From contig NC_035176.2 of assembly GCF_001659605.2 (NCBI RefSeq), positions 29,878,716-29,942,715 on the forward strand: a DNA stretch of 64,000 nucleotides, written 5' to 3'. The notes beneath the pieces are model-generated. The model saw nothing but the letters and a program-made list of their open reading frames with translations. It searched no databases and was not told where the DNA came from. A program made the position numbers and the translations under genes. Shown one piece after another: positions 46,843-60,642 of this stretch. Every line of letters starts with the position of its first letter. Positions within the stretch are counted from its first letter, which is position 1. Origin of the DNA: Manihot esculenta. Lineage: Eukaryota > Streptophyta > Magnoliopsida > Malpighiales > Euphorbiaceae.

Positions 46843-48909
46843 ACCACAAAATTTTTCATGAGAAAACCAAAAAAAAACTGAGAATATTCTGTATCGGTCT
46901 ACTACCAACTCACAAGAGAGCAGGACCAGTATATGGTAGAGGGAAAACGCCTGAAGATATTAATCAGCGGCTATTTAATTATTTTTTTTGAATTTTATAA
47001 TTTCTATTAATATTCAGACAAAACTTAACAGTTTCTATTAATCAACGGCTATTTAATTATATATTTTCTTTATAACGTATCTCCAAGTATTTTCTTTTAA
47101 CGTTTCATGTTTTGAAGTTGGGTATATTAGGAGACTTATGACTTATTAGCTTGATTCATTGAATTGTTTTATTTTTTAACAAAATTTTTTGTTTTTGAAA
47201 AATAAATAAATAACCCTAAAGTTTAATGAAACAAGCCAAACAGTAATATGTTTTTTGAAAAAAGAAAAGGGGTGGGGACATCATGCACTTGCTTGTGGAT
47301 CCTAAAGCACAAGCAATTAAGCTTGTACTACAGACACATCTTATAGCCTAAAATGAACGCACAAAGTACTACAATTTTTCTGAGAAAAAAAAGTAGTACT
47401 TCATTTTTTTCTTTTGGGGGAGAAAAGTACAACATTGTTTTACTTTTGAGAAAAAAACAAAACAAAAAAAAAAAGAGTACAACAATATTTTGTGATTAGA
47501 TTAGTAATTCCATACTAAAAATTCATTCTTACTCTTCACTCCATAGAATGGAAAAGGTGAACTCCCTTTATTTGATATCACATACAATCTCTTTCAGCTT
47601 TGTTCCGATGAAAGGCAATGGCAATTGTGCTGCCAACGTCAAAATATGCTTTGGGTAATATAATCCCTTCATAACAGTTTCATTTTATACCCACCTAGAA
47701 TTTCAATCATTTATCTTCGATTCAAAAAAATATATATATATTTTTTAAAGAGAAATGATATTATATTAAAAAATATATGATACTTTATAAATTAATTTTA
47801 AAAGAGAGTGATTTCCAATGATCCATAGATTAATTATACACAAAAGAATAATTTGTTTTATAGATGTGGAGAACATCGACATTAATAATGTTATAGTAGA
47901 AAAAATAAATAGTTGTATTTAAATTTATTAATAAACTATTAAAAGGAGTAATCTGAATGTTTGCATTATTGATGGTTTTATATTTAAAAAGCTTACTTTC
48001 TAACATAGTTGTATCACAAAATCCCATCCAACTCATATCGCATAGTCCACATCCATGCTCTACTAGTGAGTGACCTTTAACTTTATCCTTGCTTTATTTG
48101 GTTTTACTTCCCCACTTCATCCATCTTTTCTTTTTTATTTTCCCAATAGATAGACGACATGTTCATTTAAAAAGAAAAACTACTTGGATTTTTAGGTGTT
48201 CATTTTTTCTAATTGTAGATTATATGTTTACGTGTTTATTTAAATCTTACTGACAGTTGGCAATTAAAGGCTTTTGCGCCCGACATATTTGAAAGCTGGA
48301 TACGTTTCAGCCTTATACTTGTGCCACAAAAGTACCAACTGGACCGTATCTAGAGCTATAAAGGTTTGAAGCGAGTTGTACCCAAAATACATATCTTTAA
48401 AAAATAGAAATTACAGATAGCGATTCTCTGTAAATCCCAACTTTAATTAATAGGAGAGATTTAGTTATTCTGCATAAAGTTGCCCACCACGAAATTTTAT
48501 AGATGATTGTCGCATGACACGGGCTTCATGTTTCGCGTCCTATAAGCCAGCTGATTCAAACCTAAACAAAGCAGGAGCTTAGAATTCGACACCCACCATA
48601 CTAAGCTTGCAGCAGATGACTAATAGCCCTAACAACCATCTTAAAACCACCACCTATGGTTAGGAAATGCATTCCATCGACTATGTGATTGCATCTAGAG
48701 AGGGAAAAAAAGAAATTCATACCTTCCCGAAGAAAGTCTTAATGTTAGGTTGTAATGACAAAAACATTATGCATACACATTCTAGGCGCATATGTAGCAT
48801 AATACAGGACAACTACTTGGCAGAATAACCACCATAAAATATAAAATTAAAAACAAAAATAAAAATTAAAAATCCTATAAGGTTCAACGGAGATTTTGGC
48901 AACAGTGTC
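46549..48909. other. intergenic DNA between convergent FLZ and UBP1-like genes
   Basis: The region contains the 3' UTR of the FLZ gene, a 32-base poly(A) run at 46810-46841, and AT-rich DNA. The part close to 48909 is presumably the 3' UTR of the minus-strand gene. I see no further gene. Confidence 0.6.
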
Positions 48910-51900
48910 CTAGTGGTAATACATAAGCTGCTGGGTTGTTGCGACATTTTGAAACATGCCATCATATATTGCCTGACTCGTTCCAACAGCACCCATTCCC
49001 ATCACCGCCTGCTTAAGGGCATGCTGACCTTGTGGATGCATAATGGCTTGTGCACCAGCCATTTTGCTCAATGCCATCTGCCGTTCATAGGCCGCAAGGT
49101 CAGCTGCTGAAAGACCTGGCATATGTGCAACAGCTGGTGGGGGAAGAGGGGTAGAGCTAGTTCCTGGTAGAGTGGGCTTGCTACCCCAAGAGCACTGCAT
49201 CATAAAAAGATTTAGAGCACTTGAGCCATGAACATGCTCAAAAAAATTTCAACTCAAACAACATAATGCCCACCTTGCACGTATCAACATTGCCATATGA
49301 AAGTTTCTAAAAAGGGCTATATCACTATATGATCAAAGCATATGATTATTTGATCTAAAAAATAGGAAAAAAAAAACCCAAAATACCTAGTCTCACCATT
49401 ATGGGCATGTCAAGCACCACATATACTCGGACAACACTACTTGGTTCTCTTAATCATTCAATCAAATATCTTGCTTAGTTATAAAGACTATTTTTAGCCT
49501 ACCGTGACCAAAAGGTAAGATCTACAACTTAGAAAAATAATCAAAACCCATTAATAAGGACGTACCACAAGTACCCATCCAAAAAGTAATTACCTTAATT
49601 GGTTTCCCATAGAGAATACGAGCATTTCCCATCTTAATAGCAAGAGCTGCTTCAGCATGTGCACTGTATCTCACAAACCCAAATCCTTTATCACGTTGCA
49701 CGCGCACATCTTCAATAGTTCCTGCACCAAGTGCATGGAAAACCCGATGAAGGTCCACAGACGTAACCTGCAGATTTATTTGTCAGTGAGAAATTACCCA
49801 ATAACCTCAACTTTTGTCTACAGAAGAATCAAAACCACTAACATAATTACCAGATATCGTTTCCATTACAAAAGACACTTGAATCAGTAAACCATCTAGA
49901 CAAAATTTTCTCAAGATGAGAGAAATTCATCTCACCACCAGAACATTGTGGTGGAGGATTACTATTTTCATCTAAACACCACCCAGTTGTGATGCCAAAT
50001 ACCATTGCACCGAGCAAACATTGACCTTTCACATGGGAGCATAGCTACAAGTCTGTGAAATGGTTTCTTAATGCTAGCTGGGGTGAATGTGAGATCCCAA
50101 GGTGATCAACCCATATTGAATAATGAACTGAGCAATAGCATTGAAATACAAATTAAATATTCCCTTTATCCAGGTACATTTACGATGGTCCAAAACAAGA
50201 GTATATTGTATAAACTATAAAAATTGCATAAACTAATGGACTATGTGGCTACTAGATGCAAGTTGGAGAGAATTCCTTGCCTCAGGAGCCAGATTGCCAA
50301 CATAAACAGTGGTATACTGAATATTGTTCTCCGGCACATCATCAGTCTTTTCTTGACTTTCTTCTGCATTGAGCAAGAGTATTATGTAAGCTCTAGTAGG
50401 TCAATGAGATACACGAGCAATACAGTAACAGCAAAGTGATACCAACAAGCATGAAAACTGACGAGAAACGTGACCAAATGGAAGAATATTTTAATACAAA
50501 TCTCCAAACCTAGCATCTGCATTATATCATTTACAATATATGTTTCATATTGCACATTACAAAAGAACATTATTCTGTTGCAAATAGCTATCCACAAGGC
50601 AGAAAGAAGTCAGGCTCAAAACTGATATCAAGAATAGGAAGGAACACAAAGTAGTAATATAGATCCCAAATCAGGCGATATTTCATCCTTCCAGTTGAAA
50701 ATAAAATTTAGTCACATGATGAGCATTCGAAATACTTAGCCCTCAAAGTATAACAACATAAAACGTCCACTTATGAGAAGCTTCAGGAATCAGAGTACAC
50801 AAGTCAACAATTGACATCAACTAGAAGAACTTAAAGTCACATGATGATCAATAAGCTCACCTGATGTTCCATTGGTTAGATCTACAACACTCTTGGCATC
50901 AGAACTCTGCCTGTCATCATTAGAACTAGCACCTTTTGTCGCCCAGTTACAACGAATTTGTCTGCTTCCGAGCCACTTCCCTGTAATATCATATTTACAG
51001 AACACAATTACAAATGACAAAGTGAACAAAAATGTCACCTACATGCAAACAAAAAGACACAACGCATTCAAGTACCAATAAGTAGATATTATAGTTCATG
51101 ATAAGAAATTGCAAGACCCCCATAAGATAAATCTCTCACATGCTCATAGCAACGCCATGCATGTAAAACATACTTAAAGAAGAATTAAGGAGAACCTCAA
51201 CACAGATTCCCATTCTATCTAAAATTCAACCAACTATTGTGATAAAGCAGTCGACAATAGGATACTGTAATATACTCCCACTGTAGCACCACCACCACAA
51301 AATGCACAATCTCAAATGCCGATATGACAAATGAAAAATACATACTGCAAGAGAACAAGAATGGTAATTAAACAGCATCAAAGCAATGAAACTTAACATA
51401 CCATTCAAATCATTTATTGCACTTTGAGCATCCTGAACACGAAAAAACATATAAATAAGAATCCAACATGAAACTGGAGAAGAGCAAGTACTTATAAAAG
51501 AATAGACCATAAGCTAAGAGCAAAGCAATTAAGTACCTGCTGACTTCTGAAAGAAACAAATCCAAAACCCCTTGAGCGTCCGGTCTTCTGGTCCCACATA
51601 ACCCTTGCATCCCTGTAACCAATATACAAATGAAATTACCTCCAAATTAGTTTGAATTGCCAAAATAGATATAGGCATTCATAGAAAAAGATGACCACCA
51701 GCACAAAACGAGAAAGGGAACTTACGAACAACTACGATAGACAGAAAAGCATGCATACAATGTGGCATCTGTAACTTCAGGGCTTAGATCACCAACAAAA
51801 ACATTGAAATGACCTACAGGCCAACAAGTAAACGGTACAAAAATAAGAAAGAATTCACAGCATCAGAAGTGATCACTTCCAAGATCATAAGCAATTAATC

Positions 51901-54900
51901 ACTCAAAGCATCAAAAAAAAAAATGTGATCACTTTAAATTTCCAACACAAAATAAACAATATACAGTTCAATCCATTTACATACCTGTTGTATCCTCTCT
52001 TTGACTGCTAGCATAAGCCCAATTGACTTTAATTGGTTGTCCAAACCTATAAAATATTAACCAATTAGGAAAAAGGAGGGGCATGCTTCAATCAAAATTT
52101 AGTTACAATTATAACTCACAGATGCCTTCCATTAAGGGTCACAATGGCAAGTGCAGCTGATCTGCGATCAAAGTAATCAACAAAACCATATGATGACTGC
52201 ATAGAGAAGAAAAAGGAGTGACTATAGCCATCATCAGAGTTGATTAGACAAAATAATAGTGAAGTAACTTATGCTGGAAAATTATTGCAAGGACAAGATA
52301 AAGATTCTTCTAGAGTATCCATTATAGCTCGAGAGGGTATGGATTACTATTGACCATCGGACCAAATAAGAGGTCATTAAGGCGCCATTTATTTCACATA
52401 AAAATTAGGGGTGAGCAGTTTTCAGTTTAAACTGAAAAACTGAACCAAAATTTTTGGGGTTCGGTAATTTGGTCTTTTTGGTTTAGTTCAGTTCGTAATT
52501 AACCAAAATCAGAGGGAAAAACTGAACTGACCGATCATATATATATATACTATCTTAATGAGAAGCCTAGAATTCCTCTGCCGCCCCACAATCATTTCTT
52601 TCCCCAAATCTTCGTTCTCTCCCTCTCAACAATCAACACCCATTTATGCTTCTCTTTTCATCTTTCGATTCAACCTTCCTCCTCCCTCAGATTCTCTTCT
52701 TCTTCTTCTTCTTCTTGAATCATTGCTCCACAAATCCATTTGGCCGACGACATCTCGTATCTACTTATGCACATGCAAGGTGTGAAGAAGGAACCATAGA
52801 CCAATGATTCTCTAGCTGATAACCTATTGTGAGTCACCTCCAGTGCATTCTCTTGCACATTGCAATTGATTCTTGTATTCTCTCTATGCTTTATATTTTT
52901 TAATTTCTTGGATTAAATCTATAGTTGTTAATTGTTGAATGAATCTATATTATGGGTTTATGCTTAATTTGTTTTTTTTGGGGGATTGATCTTCAAGCTG
53001 TTGATTGTTAACCAATCTGAGATTTAGCTAGATTTGATTTAGTCATTTTTCTCTCTTTTCTATTTGTAATTAAGTTTTTTTTTCAGTTGGTTTGAAATTG
53101 TTATTGATGAAAGTGTTACTGTAATTAACTATTACTGTTTGTTATTGATGAAATTATCATCAATGAAGTTTTTTTTTTCTATTTTTAATTGAGTATTACT
53201 GTAATTTTGTTTTGGAAGCGTTGGGGAAGGGAATCAGGGATAAGTTGAAAAGGAAGAGATTTGACAAGAGTCAGTTCTTACTTCTCCGAACCAAATCGAT
53301 TGTATTTTTCAATTCATTTTGATTCGGATTTTCTCTAATTTCGATTCGATTTCGGTTATACTTTTTTATGAATTTGGTTTTTCGAATTCAGTTTGGTTCA
53401 AAACCAAACCGAACCGACAAAATGTTCACTCTTGCATAAATGTTCCTACTTGGGACACTTCACAAATTAGAATTAGTCAACAATTAATATTTCTCCACTT
53501 TGTTTTGTCAAAAGAACAAAATTTGACAAACTAAGAGACTAACATGAACTCATCATTCATTTACCAAATGCCGGTAGTCATCCTCGGCCAACACCAGCCA
53601 CCAATCACGAGAGGACCACAATTTACCATTGTCTTTATTGTTTTCCTCATATTTAACCATCAACTGAAAAATATTAGTTTCTTAAACATCTTAACATTTT
53701 CATAGCTTCACATACATACCGAAAGAAACAAAATAATTAACAAAGTACTCCAAAGCCCAAACACCAAAAAATTAATTTGCAATTGATTCTCAGTATAAAC
53801 AAGAGTAAATTATTTTCTCAAAAGTATGTTTTCCTCATACAACATTTACCAGACAAGTTATTTTTTGGGAAACAACAGAAGCCTACGATTATTACCATAG
53901 AAACTATGCTTCTCTTTCCTAATCAACTTAATCAAAAAAAAAAAAAAAAAAAAAACAATTTACTAGTGCAACATTTTAATAGAAGTTATTTTTAGGGAAA
54001 CAAAAGAATTCTAAGATTGTTGCCATACAATCTAACCTTCTCTTTCCTAATCAACTTAAATCCTTCGATGGGTCCAGTGTTTGAGAAAACCTCTTGAAGA
54101 AGGGGTTCTGTAGCCTGAGGGTGGATATTACCCACATACCTGCAGTTAAAGAAGAGTAGGGGGAAGAAAAAGAAAGAAAGAAAACAGCATCCCATCAATA
54201 TAAACAGCACCGCTAAAAAATCTACCATACATAGAAAGCGTACATAATACATCATATAACATAAATAGAACAATAGAACTACAAGGACAAAAAAAGAGCA
54301 AACTGCACAGTAATGCCAATAAAAACATAAAAGTAGTAATAACCTATAGAGAGAATAACCTTTCCATCATTAGGTGCTGTTTATTCAGGGAAAATCATTT
54401 ATCTACGAAAAATGTATTCCCTATGTTACTTGGACTCAGATACAAGTGGCAAAAACTGGTGCTAAGGCCACTGATTACAAATGATCTTGTTTGTAACATT
54501 GTCATAAAGTTACAAAGGGAGGAATAAACAGAGCTAAGCAGCATTTGGTTGGGGGGCATCAAAATGCTTCCATGTGCAAAAAGTGTCCAGCATGTATGTG
54601 AAGAACTACAAGAGCATATGCAGAAAAAGGTTGCAAGAAAGGAACTAGATAAAAAGTTTGGTGATGATGAATACGAAGATGAAATTGTTGGAGTTGCAAA
54701 TGCAAAAGTCTCACACAAAGGAAGTAATAAAGTTCCAAATGCAAGCAAGAAGCCAAAGATAAAGGGTCCTATAGATGTGTATTTTTCTCAAGATGCAGAA
54801 AAGGCTATAAGAAATAGAAAAATTCAAAACTGAAGCAAACTACCATAACTGCAGCATGTATTTTAGGAATTGCGAGAAAAGGAATGCAAGGATATAACTC

Positions 54901-57070
54901 GATGGATGTATGGTGCTGCAATTCCTTTCAATGCTCCCAATCCCAACTACCCTATTTTTCAAGTGATGCTGGAATCTGTTGGGCAATTTGGCATTGTTTT
55001 AAAGGCACCTAGTTATCATGAATTGAGGGTTACCTTGTTGAATAAAGAAGTAGCTAATGTGAATAGTGGTGTGCGTTGGAGAAGCAAATGTGGATAAAGT
55101 GATGACTAATAATGCTAGCAATTGTATGCTTGTAGGTAACTTTAATTTTAATACTATAGCTATAGTTTAAATTTTATTTCAAGTAAAGAAAGCATTTTAA
55201 TGCTATAATATTATATTTGTTTTGTTCATAAGGAAGATGTTAGAAATTAAGCATCCACATTTCTATTGGACTCCTTGTGCTGCTAACTGTGTTGATTTGA
55301 TTCTAGAGGATATTGGAAATATAGCTAAGTTTCACAATACAATTAAAAGAGCAGTAGCATTGAGTAGCTACATTTATGTTCGTTCGAGGGTGGTGAACAT
55401 GTTACGGCGATTCACTAGTGAAAGGGAATTAATTAGGCCTGCTATCACAACATCATTTTTCACTCTTCAACACATGCATAAGAACAAGACTAATTTGAGG
55501 AAGACACTCACTTCAGAGGAATGGACAAGAAGTGGGCAAAAGAGGCATTGCGCAAGAAAGTATGTGGTTTTGTTATGATGCCTAGCTTTTGGAATAATGT
55601 TGTTTAAGTCTTGAAGATATTTGGCCCACTAGTCTGTGTCCTAAGATTAGTTGACGGAGAGAAAAGGCCCTCCATGGGATATATATATTAAGCGATGGAT
55701 AGGACTAAGGAGGCAATTGCAAAAACATTTGGTGAAAATGAAGACAAATACAAGGAAATCTTTGAGATCATAGACAAAAGGAGGGAAAGTCAACTCCATC
55801 AACCTTTGCATGCAAAGGGGTATTACTTGAATCCAGAATATTTTTATTCAAATAAAAATATTGAGCAAGATGAAGAAGTGATGACTAGTTCATACCAAGT
55901 CATGCAAAGGTTGACTCCAACCCAAGAAAAGCAAGATTAAGTCATGAAGCAATAGCTTTTGTATCAAAATGGTGAAGGTATATTTGGGATGCCTATACCA
56001 ACTAGGAATTGGACATTGATTGCTCCAGGTAAAATAATTTCAATCATAAACATTTTATTTTTTTTAAGTAGAATGTTAATAGATGTACTGTGTTATCAAT
56101 AGCTGAATGGTGGAAGGCCTACGGAGCTTCAACTCCAAATTTGAGAAATTTTGCTATTAAAGTACTTAGCCTTACATGTAGTGCATCTAGCTCTGAGCAA
56201 AATTGAAGCATCTTTGAGCATGTAAGATAAAAACATATTGTTTTATTTTACCCTTAATTTGTTATTTTTTATGAACTAAAATTATTATATTTGCAGGTTC
56301 ATAGTAAAAAGAAAAATAGACTAGCTCAACAACGATTGAATGATTTGGTGTTTGTGAAGTATAATCGATCATTGAAGCGCAAATATGATGCACGTAGACG
56401 TGTTGACCCTATCTCATTGAAAGAGATAGATGATAGTAATGAATGGTTGATGGGTCAAATGCAAGAAGAGCTAAATAGAGATGAGCTTGTTTTTAAAGAT
56501 GACAATTTGACATGGAATATGGTTGGAGAAGCTACTGGAGCATATGAGGATGCCTACAACACTAGGACAGGGAAAAGAAGAAGTGTTGCATCTTACCTGC
56601 TTCAAAAGAATCAAAACCTACACCAAAGGAGAAAGGAAAAGCATATGCCAGTCCCACTAGTTTGAGAATTTGTACTCCTTTATACCAAAGAAAGGAGGAA
56701 TATGAGGATGAATATGAAGAAAATGTGGAATTGGAAGAGAAGCATCAAGAGGATGAAGCTATTGAAGATGATGAAGAAGATTTTGATGATATTCTTGATT
56801 TAGATAGAGAGTAGTTTTTTCTTTTGGTTTTTGATTAGTACCTAGCAGCGTCTTAAACTAAACACTAGTGTGGTTATGTTTTGAAAGTTTGATAAATATT
56901 ACGTTCAAGATTAGAATTGTGCTTTGTGACACACTAAATATTAGCTTTTTAACCCATCAATGGTTTTTTTTTATCTTATTTGTAATGTAAAATTATGTTA
57001 TTTGATGATTATTTAGTATTGTGAACTTGTAATACCATACATATTATGTTATTTGAAGTTTTGGTATGTA

Positions 57071-57113
<43 letters not shown>

Positions 57114-58538
57114 ATTTGCACCTCAGCTTCGCTCAAGCGTGCGCCTGAGCTAGTTTCCAAGACCTCTTGGGGCCTTGGGTCCGCCTTGAGGAGCCTTTAA
57201 CAACTATGACATGAATATGTCACTCTAAGTGTCCAAGTGCTCGAATATGTGTTGGATACATATTCCATGTCATATTCCATGAAGTGCCATGGTGACACAG
57301 ATATGGCAAGGGAAAATAAAGAGTTGGAGTATCAAAATGTAATCCAAGGAAAATAATTTGAGAAAATAAATCAATTTCTGTAGTTTAGTTGCAATATTGA
57401 AAAATAAAGAGAAATTTCGTTCTACTCTTTCGACTATAAAAACTTCATGTTGTTACTATTTTATTGTTCTTATTGAAAAAGTTACATAAAACAGTGAAGT
57501 GAGGTGGCTGCCACCAGTTGCCAGTGACCAGTGATGGCTGCTGGTAGTCAAGGATGATTGGTGGTGGCTGGTAAACCAATGGGCAACATTCCTGTCATGC
57601 ATTATAAATTTCTGCACATTTTAATGATCCTGTAAGAGTTCAAAATGACATCCTTCATTGAAAATATAAAATCATTTTCCTTAAAATGGATTAGTTCTTC
57701 CTTCAGCTAGGAAAATATTTCCATTAACCAAATTTTCTAAAAGATGGAAAATATTTTACATGAATAAACGGAGTCTTAGCATGGCAAATTCACTTGGTTC
57801 AGGAATCAACACTAGAACAAGCAAAACAAATTAAGGGGCCAAAAAAGGCTACAACACTCACACACTGCGGCATGAACTTGAGTCAAAGCCAGGAGGTAGA
57901 TTTCCGCTCAAGATAGGCTCTATCTGCAAAAAGAAATACAAAAATAAAACAAACAAACAAAAAAACCACAACTGAAATCACTAGCAACAAGGCAGCTAAG
58001 TACACAGCTCACTATTTACATTTATCAGTTTAACCATGCCACCAGTCAAGCATCACCTAGAAATCACTAGATAAACATTGATTCCCAAAAGGTCATCAGC
58101 AACTTCATAGAGTCACAATCAAATCAATACCCTTACAATTATGACTAACTGACATTAACATAAGTACTAGGGAGATGCAATTTATATGGCTAGTATGAAA
58201 AAAGGGATGGACAAAGAAAAATAAACCACTTAAAGTATCCACTTAAAATGAACAAGAATGAACAGCCAAAAAAAAAAACTCCTTTTGATTTTATATATCT
58301 CAATTAACTTTAGCAACATAATCCAAGAGGTCTTAATTTCAGATTAAATAAAAAAAAAGCTAAACCTGATCACAAGTGATAACTAAAAAATTAAACGATA
58401 GCATAGAAATCTCAGAATCAAAGCACAAAATATTTCAAGAAAAGGAGAAGGAATAAAGCGAACCTGAGGCGCAGCTAGGAGAGTAGGATGGGGGTACTGC
58501 ATCACGGTCTGTTGCTTCAGCCTCTGATGCTGCATCAT
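48910..58538 (-). CDS. UBP1: UBP1-type oligouridylate-binding protein with three RRMs
   Basis: Twelve exons on the minus strand, all phases agreeing: 58538-58464, 57923-57862, 54139-54037, 52196-52120, 52046-51985, 51813-51726, 51612-51537, 51432-51402, 50980-50861, 50363-50281, 49767-49594 and 49194-48910. They encode 411 residues, the usual size of plant UBP1 proteins. RRM1 has RNP2 VYVGNI and RNP1 YGFVDYF, RRM2 has VFVGDL and RGFGFVSF, and RRM3 has VYVGNL and KGFGFVRY. The N-terminus is Gln-rich ([14 protein letters not shown]) and the C-terminus ends [13 protein letters not shown]. The family binds U-rich RNA in the nucleus and in stress granules, affecting splicing, stability and translation. 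Intron 10 uses a GC donor (GAG|gcaagg), required by phase. Introns 2 and 3 are enlarged by hAT-type insertions. A CT-rich leader precedes the start codon on the coding strand. Confidence 0.93.
52378..53440. mobile_element. hAT-type non-autonomous element(s) in intron 3 of the UBP1-like gene
   Basis: The left end reads ggggtgagcag followed by ttcagtttaaactg, and the right end reads accaaaccgaaccgac followed by a gttcactctt phrase. These are inverted relatives and match the common plant ggggtgagca/cggttcggtt type of terminal sequence. Just outside the left end, 52378-52405 resembles a second hAT-like terminus (gcgccatttatttcac), so this may be one element nested in another. The interior holds a CT-rich block and no transposase. 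A clear duplication of the target site was not found. Confidence 0.5.
53935..53956. repeat. poly(A) run in UBP1 intron 3
   Basis: An uninterrupted A-run of about 20 bases; on the gene's coding strand it is a T-run 80 bp downstream of the exon 3 donor. Confidence 0.7.
54371..57779 (+). mobile_element. hAT transposon with transposase pseudogene, in UBP1 intron 2
   Basis: The left end (taggtgctgtttattcaggg) and the reverse complement of the right end (taagactccgtttattcatg) match in a pattern expected for imperfect terminal inverted repeats. The interior holds hAT transposase remnants on the plus strand, opposite to the host gene. The ends and any target-site duplication are uncertain. The segment also carries, at 57075-57210, a (TA)n/(TATG)n run and a GC-rich phrase (cagcttcgctcaagcgtg) that may be a further insertion. 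Confidence 0.6.
54549..56814 (+). pseudogene. hAT transposase pseudogene (BED finger remnant, DUF659, hAT C-terminal domain)
   Basis: The order of readable parts is as follows. At 54549-54833 there is a BED-finger remnant and linker ([13 protein letters not shown] ... GPIDVYF). At 54870-55060 there is a DUF659-type start ([17 protein letters not shown] reading, [10 protein letters not shown]). At 55222-55560 comes the middle domain ([30 protein letters not shown]). At 55695-55940 lies a further middle piece. At 56105-56665 there is the dimerisation domain ([16 protein letters not shown] ... [15 protein letters not shown]). It ends with an acidic tail at 56814. Several frames and stops interrupt it, including TGA at 56204-56206 where the family has Trp. 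It cannot encode active transposase. Confidence 0.8.
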
Positions 58539-60360
58539 CTAACACTGAAAGATAAAATTACAGAGACCAAAAAGACGGTTTGGCGTTGGCAGTGATGATT
58601 AGGAAAAAAAAATTAGGGTTAGGGTTTCAGGGAGAGGGAGGGAAAGAGAAAGAAATTAAAATTGGAAAAAAAAAATTAAAAAGAAAAAGGAAAATAAAAA
58701 GAAAAAAAAGAGAAAAGGAAAAAGAAAAAAACCCTCGAAGAGGAGGGGAAGCTTGAGAAACGATTGAGGAAAAGAGAGACTCCTAAGGAGACGACGATAG
58801 CGCCAAGCTCATCTTTATAGATGGTCCTCCAGATTAAAAAGAAGCTTCAGAGATATTATTAAATACAATCGGGACCATTATATTATGGTGTTTCTACATG
58901 CAGAAACCAATATCACCATTTGGGCCAGTCGACCAGATAGGAGTGAGACGACTGCTCCTAAACCCTAATTGGTGGGCTTTATGTTAAATCGAAGCCCAGG
59001 GTTCAGTTCACATATGATATCAGACTGCTCCATTTGCCCACAAATGAAGCCCTAGCCCAATATCAAATTCAAGAGTAGCACCACCGCCCACCACCCAATA
59101 GTAGCACTACCTATTTTCCATAAAATTTATTTTTATTACTACGATCAAAATTAATTTTTAAAACCATGAGATTATGAGATTTAAGAAGCTTATATCATAA
59201 TATAAAATTTTGAAATTTTTAATCTATAAATATGTAATAATAAAATATATAAATTTTACTTTGTAATAAAAAATCTTAAATTTTATTTAATATAAAATCT
59301 CAATTTTCACCAAAAAGAATAAATTTTTAGGTTGTTTTATTAACGTAACATTTATTAAATTAAAAAATATATATTTACTCTCTCCTTGTCTAATATTTAA
59401 TTAATATTTTAAAAATTTTAAATAAAAAATAATATAAAAATTATATATGAGAGATAATATAATTTAAATAGAAGTTAAAGAAATTTTATTATACAAAATA
59501 AAATATATATACCTTACTGTTATAAATACTAAATTGGTGTGTGATGGATGTAGATTATCCCTCTTGTAAAATATGCTTTTTTTTGAAAGAAAAAGTTTTT
59601 ATATTTTATGTTAAATTAAAATAATATTTGACTTATGAATTATAATTTTAAACTAATTTATTTATTTTAAAAGTTTTTAGAACTTATAAATTATGCTTAT
59701 AGAATATTAAGAAAAGAAAAGAAAGCTTTTTATTTTAGTGGATATAAGATAGTTTGATAAGTGTGTATAAAAAATTATACTAAATTTTTATTTTCCTATA
59801 TTAATTTTTAATAAAATATTTTTCTATAAATTATTTATCTATATAAATTGAAAATTTTTAGAATATATTTTTATTAAATTATAGTGAAAATAGTTAATAC
59901 ACTATACTATTTAAAAAATAATTTAATAAAAAAAATATTTATCAAATGTAGCTAACCAACTATTTATAAATACTTTAACTAAATTATAATTTCTTAAAAT
60001 TTTAAATAATTATAAATTCAAATTAGTTTATAAATATACCGTAGTTATAATTTAACTGATCAGATGCATCTGTAGGTAGATGGGTAAATAAAAAATAAAT
60101 TAAACAATGAAAATTGACATATAGGTATTTAATTCATGGAGGAAAGAAAAGTTTAGCTAAATTCATTAAAAAAACGTTATGACATGGACAAAAATTAATT
60201 ATCTAATAATTCACTAAACTCACTTTTGGAAATTAAGTAGATTGATAGCCAAGTGTGGAGTTGGTGGGCATTCATATTTGGAATAGTTTAAGAGTCAAAT
60301 TATTTAGGTGAATGGGTAAGTGGCGATGCAAATGCTTAATAATAATAATAATAATTTAAT
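58539..60360. other. UBP1 leader and promoter side, then AT-rich intergenic DNA
   Basis: 58539-58820 is purine-rich on this strand, hence a CT-rich leader for the minus-strand gene. From about 59100 to 60340 the DNA is AT-rich with no gene. An (AAT)n run lies at 60339-60354. Confidence 0.6.
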
Positions 60361-60520
60361 TTGACAAGGATAGTAATATTCAAACGGTGGAATGCTATCT
60401 CAAGAAGTTCCTCAAGACCATGGGACTCCATGGAAGAAGATGATCAATTGTTGCGTAGTAATAGGAAGCGGAAGGAGTTGGAAGGGGAGATACAAGAAGA
60501 TGGGTCTCATAGTGAGGTAA

Positions 60521-60620
60521 AAGTGGTGGCTCAGCAGGTTCGTTCTTTTAAAGACACTCTTATGAGACAGAAGTGGTGGCTCAACAGGTTCGTTCTTTTA
60601 AAGACACCCTTATGAGACAG
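60521..60620 (+). repeat. 50-bp tandem duplication in LINE ORF1
   Basis: Units 60521-60570 and 60571-60620 are identical except for two substitutions. The unit encodes part of the SFKDTLMRQ region typical of LINE ORF1 N-termini. Confidence 0.9.
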
Positions 60621-60642
60621 GTAGAGTCAGGTGATTCTCACA

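Noticed and set aside
52670..52858. Minus-strand short frame with a Glu run in UBP1 intron 3
   Set aside because: The run comes from a CTT microsatellite inside the inserted element; it does not join any exon in phase.
53569..53665. Possible extra exon of the UBP1-like gene in intron 3
   Set aside because: Exon 3 (ending at 54037) and exon 4 (starting at 52196) already join in phase within RRM1 to give the expected RNP1 sequence, so no exon is missing there.
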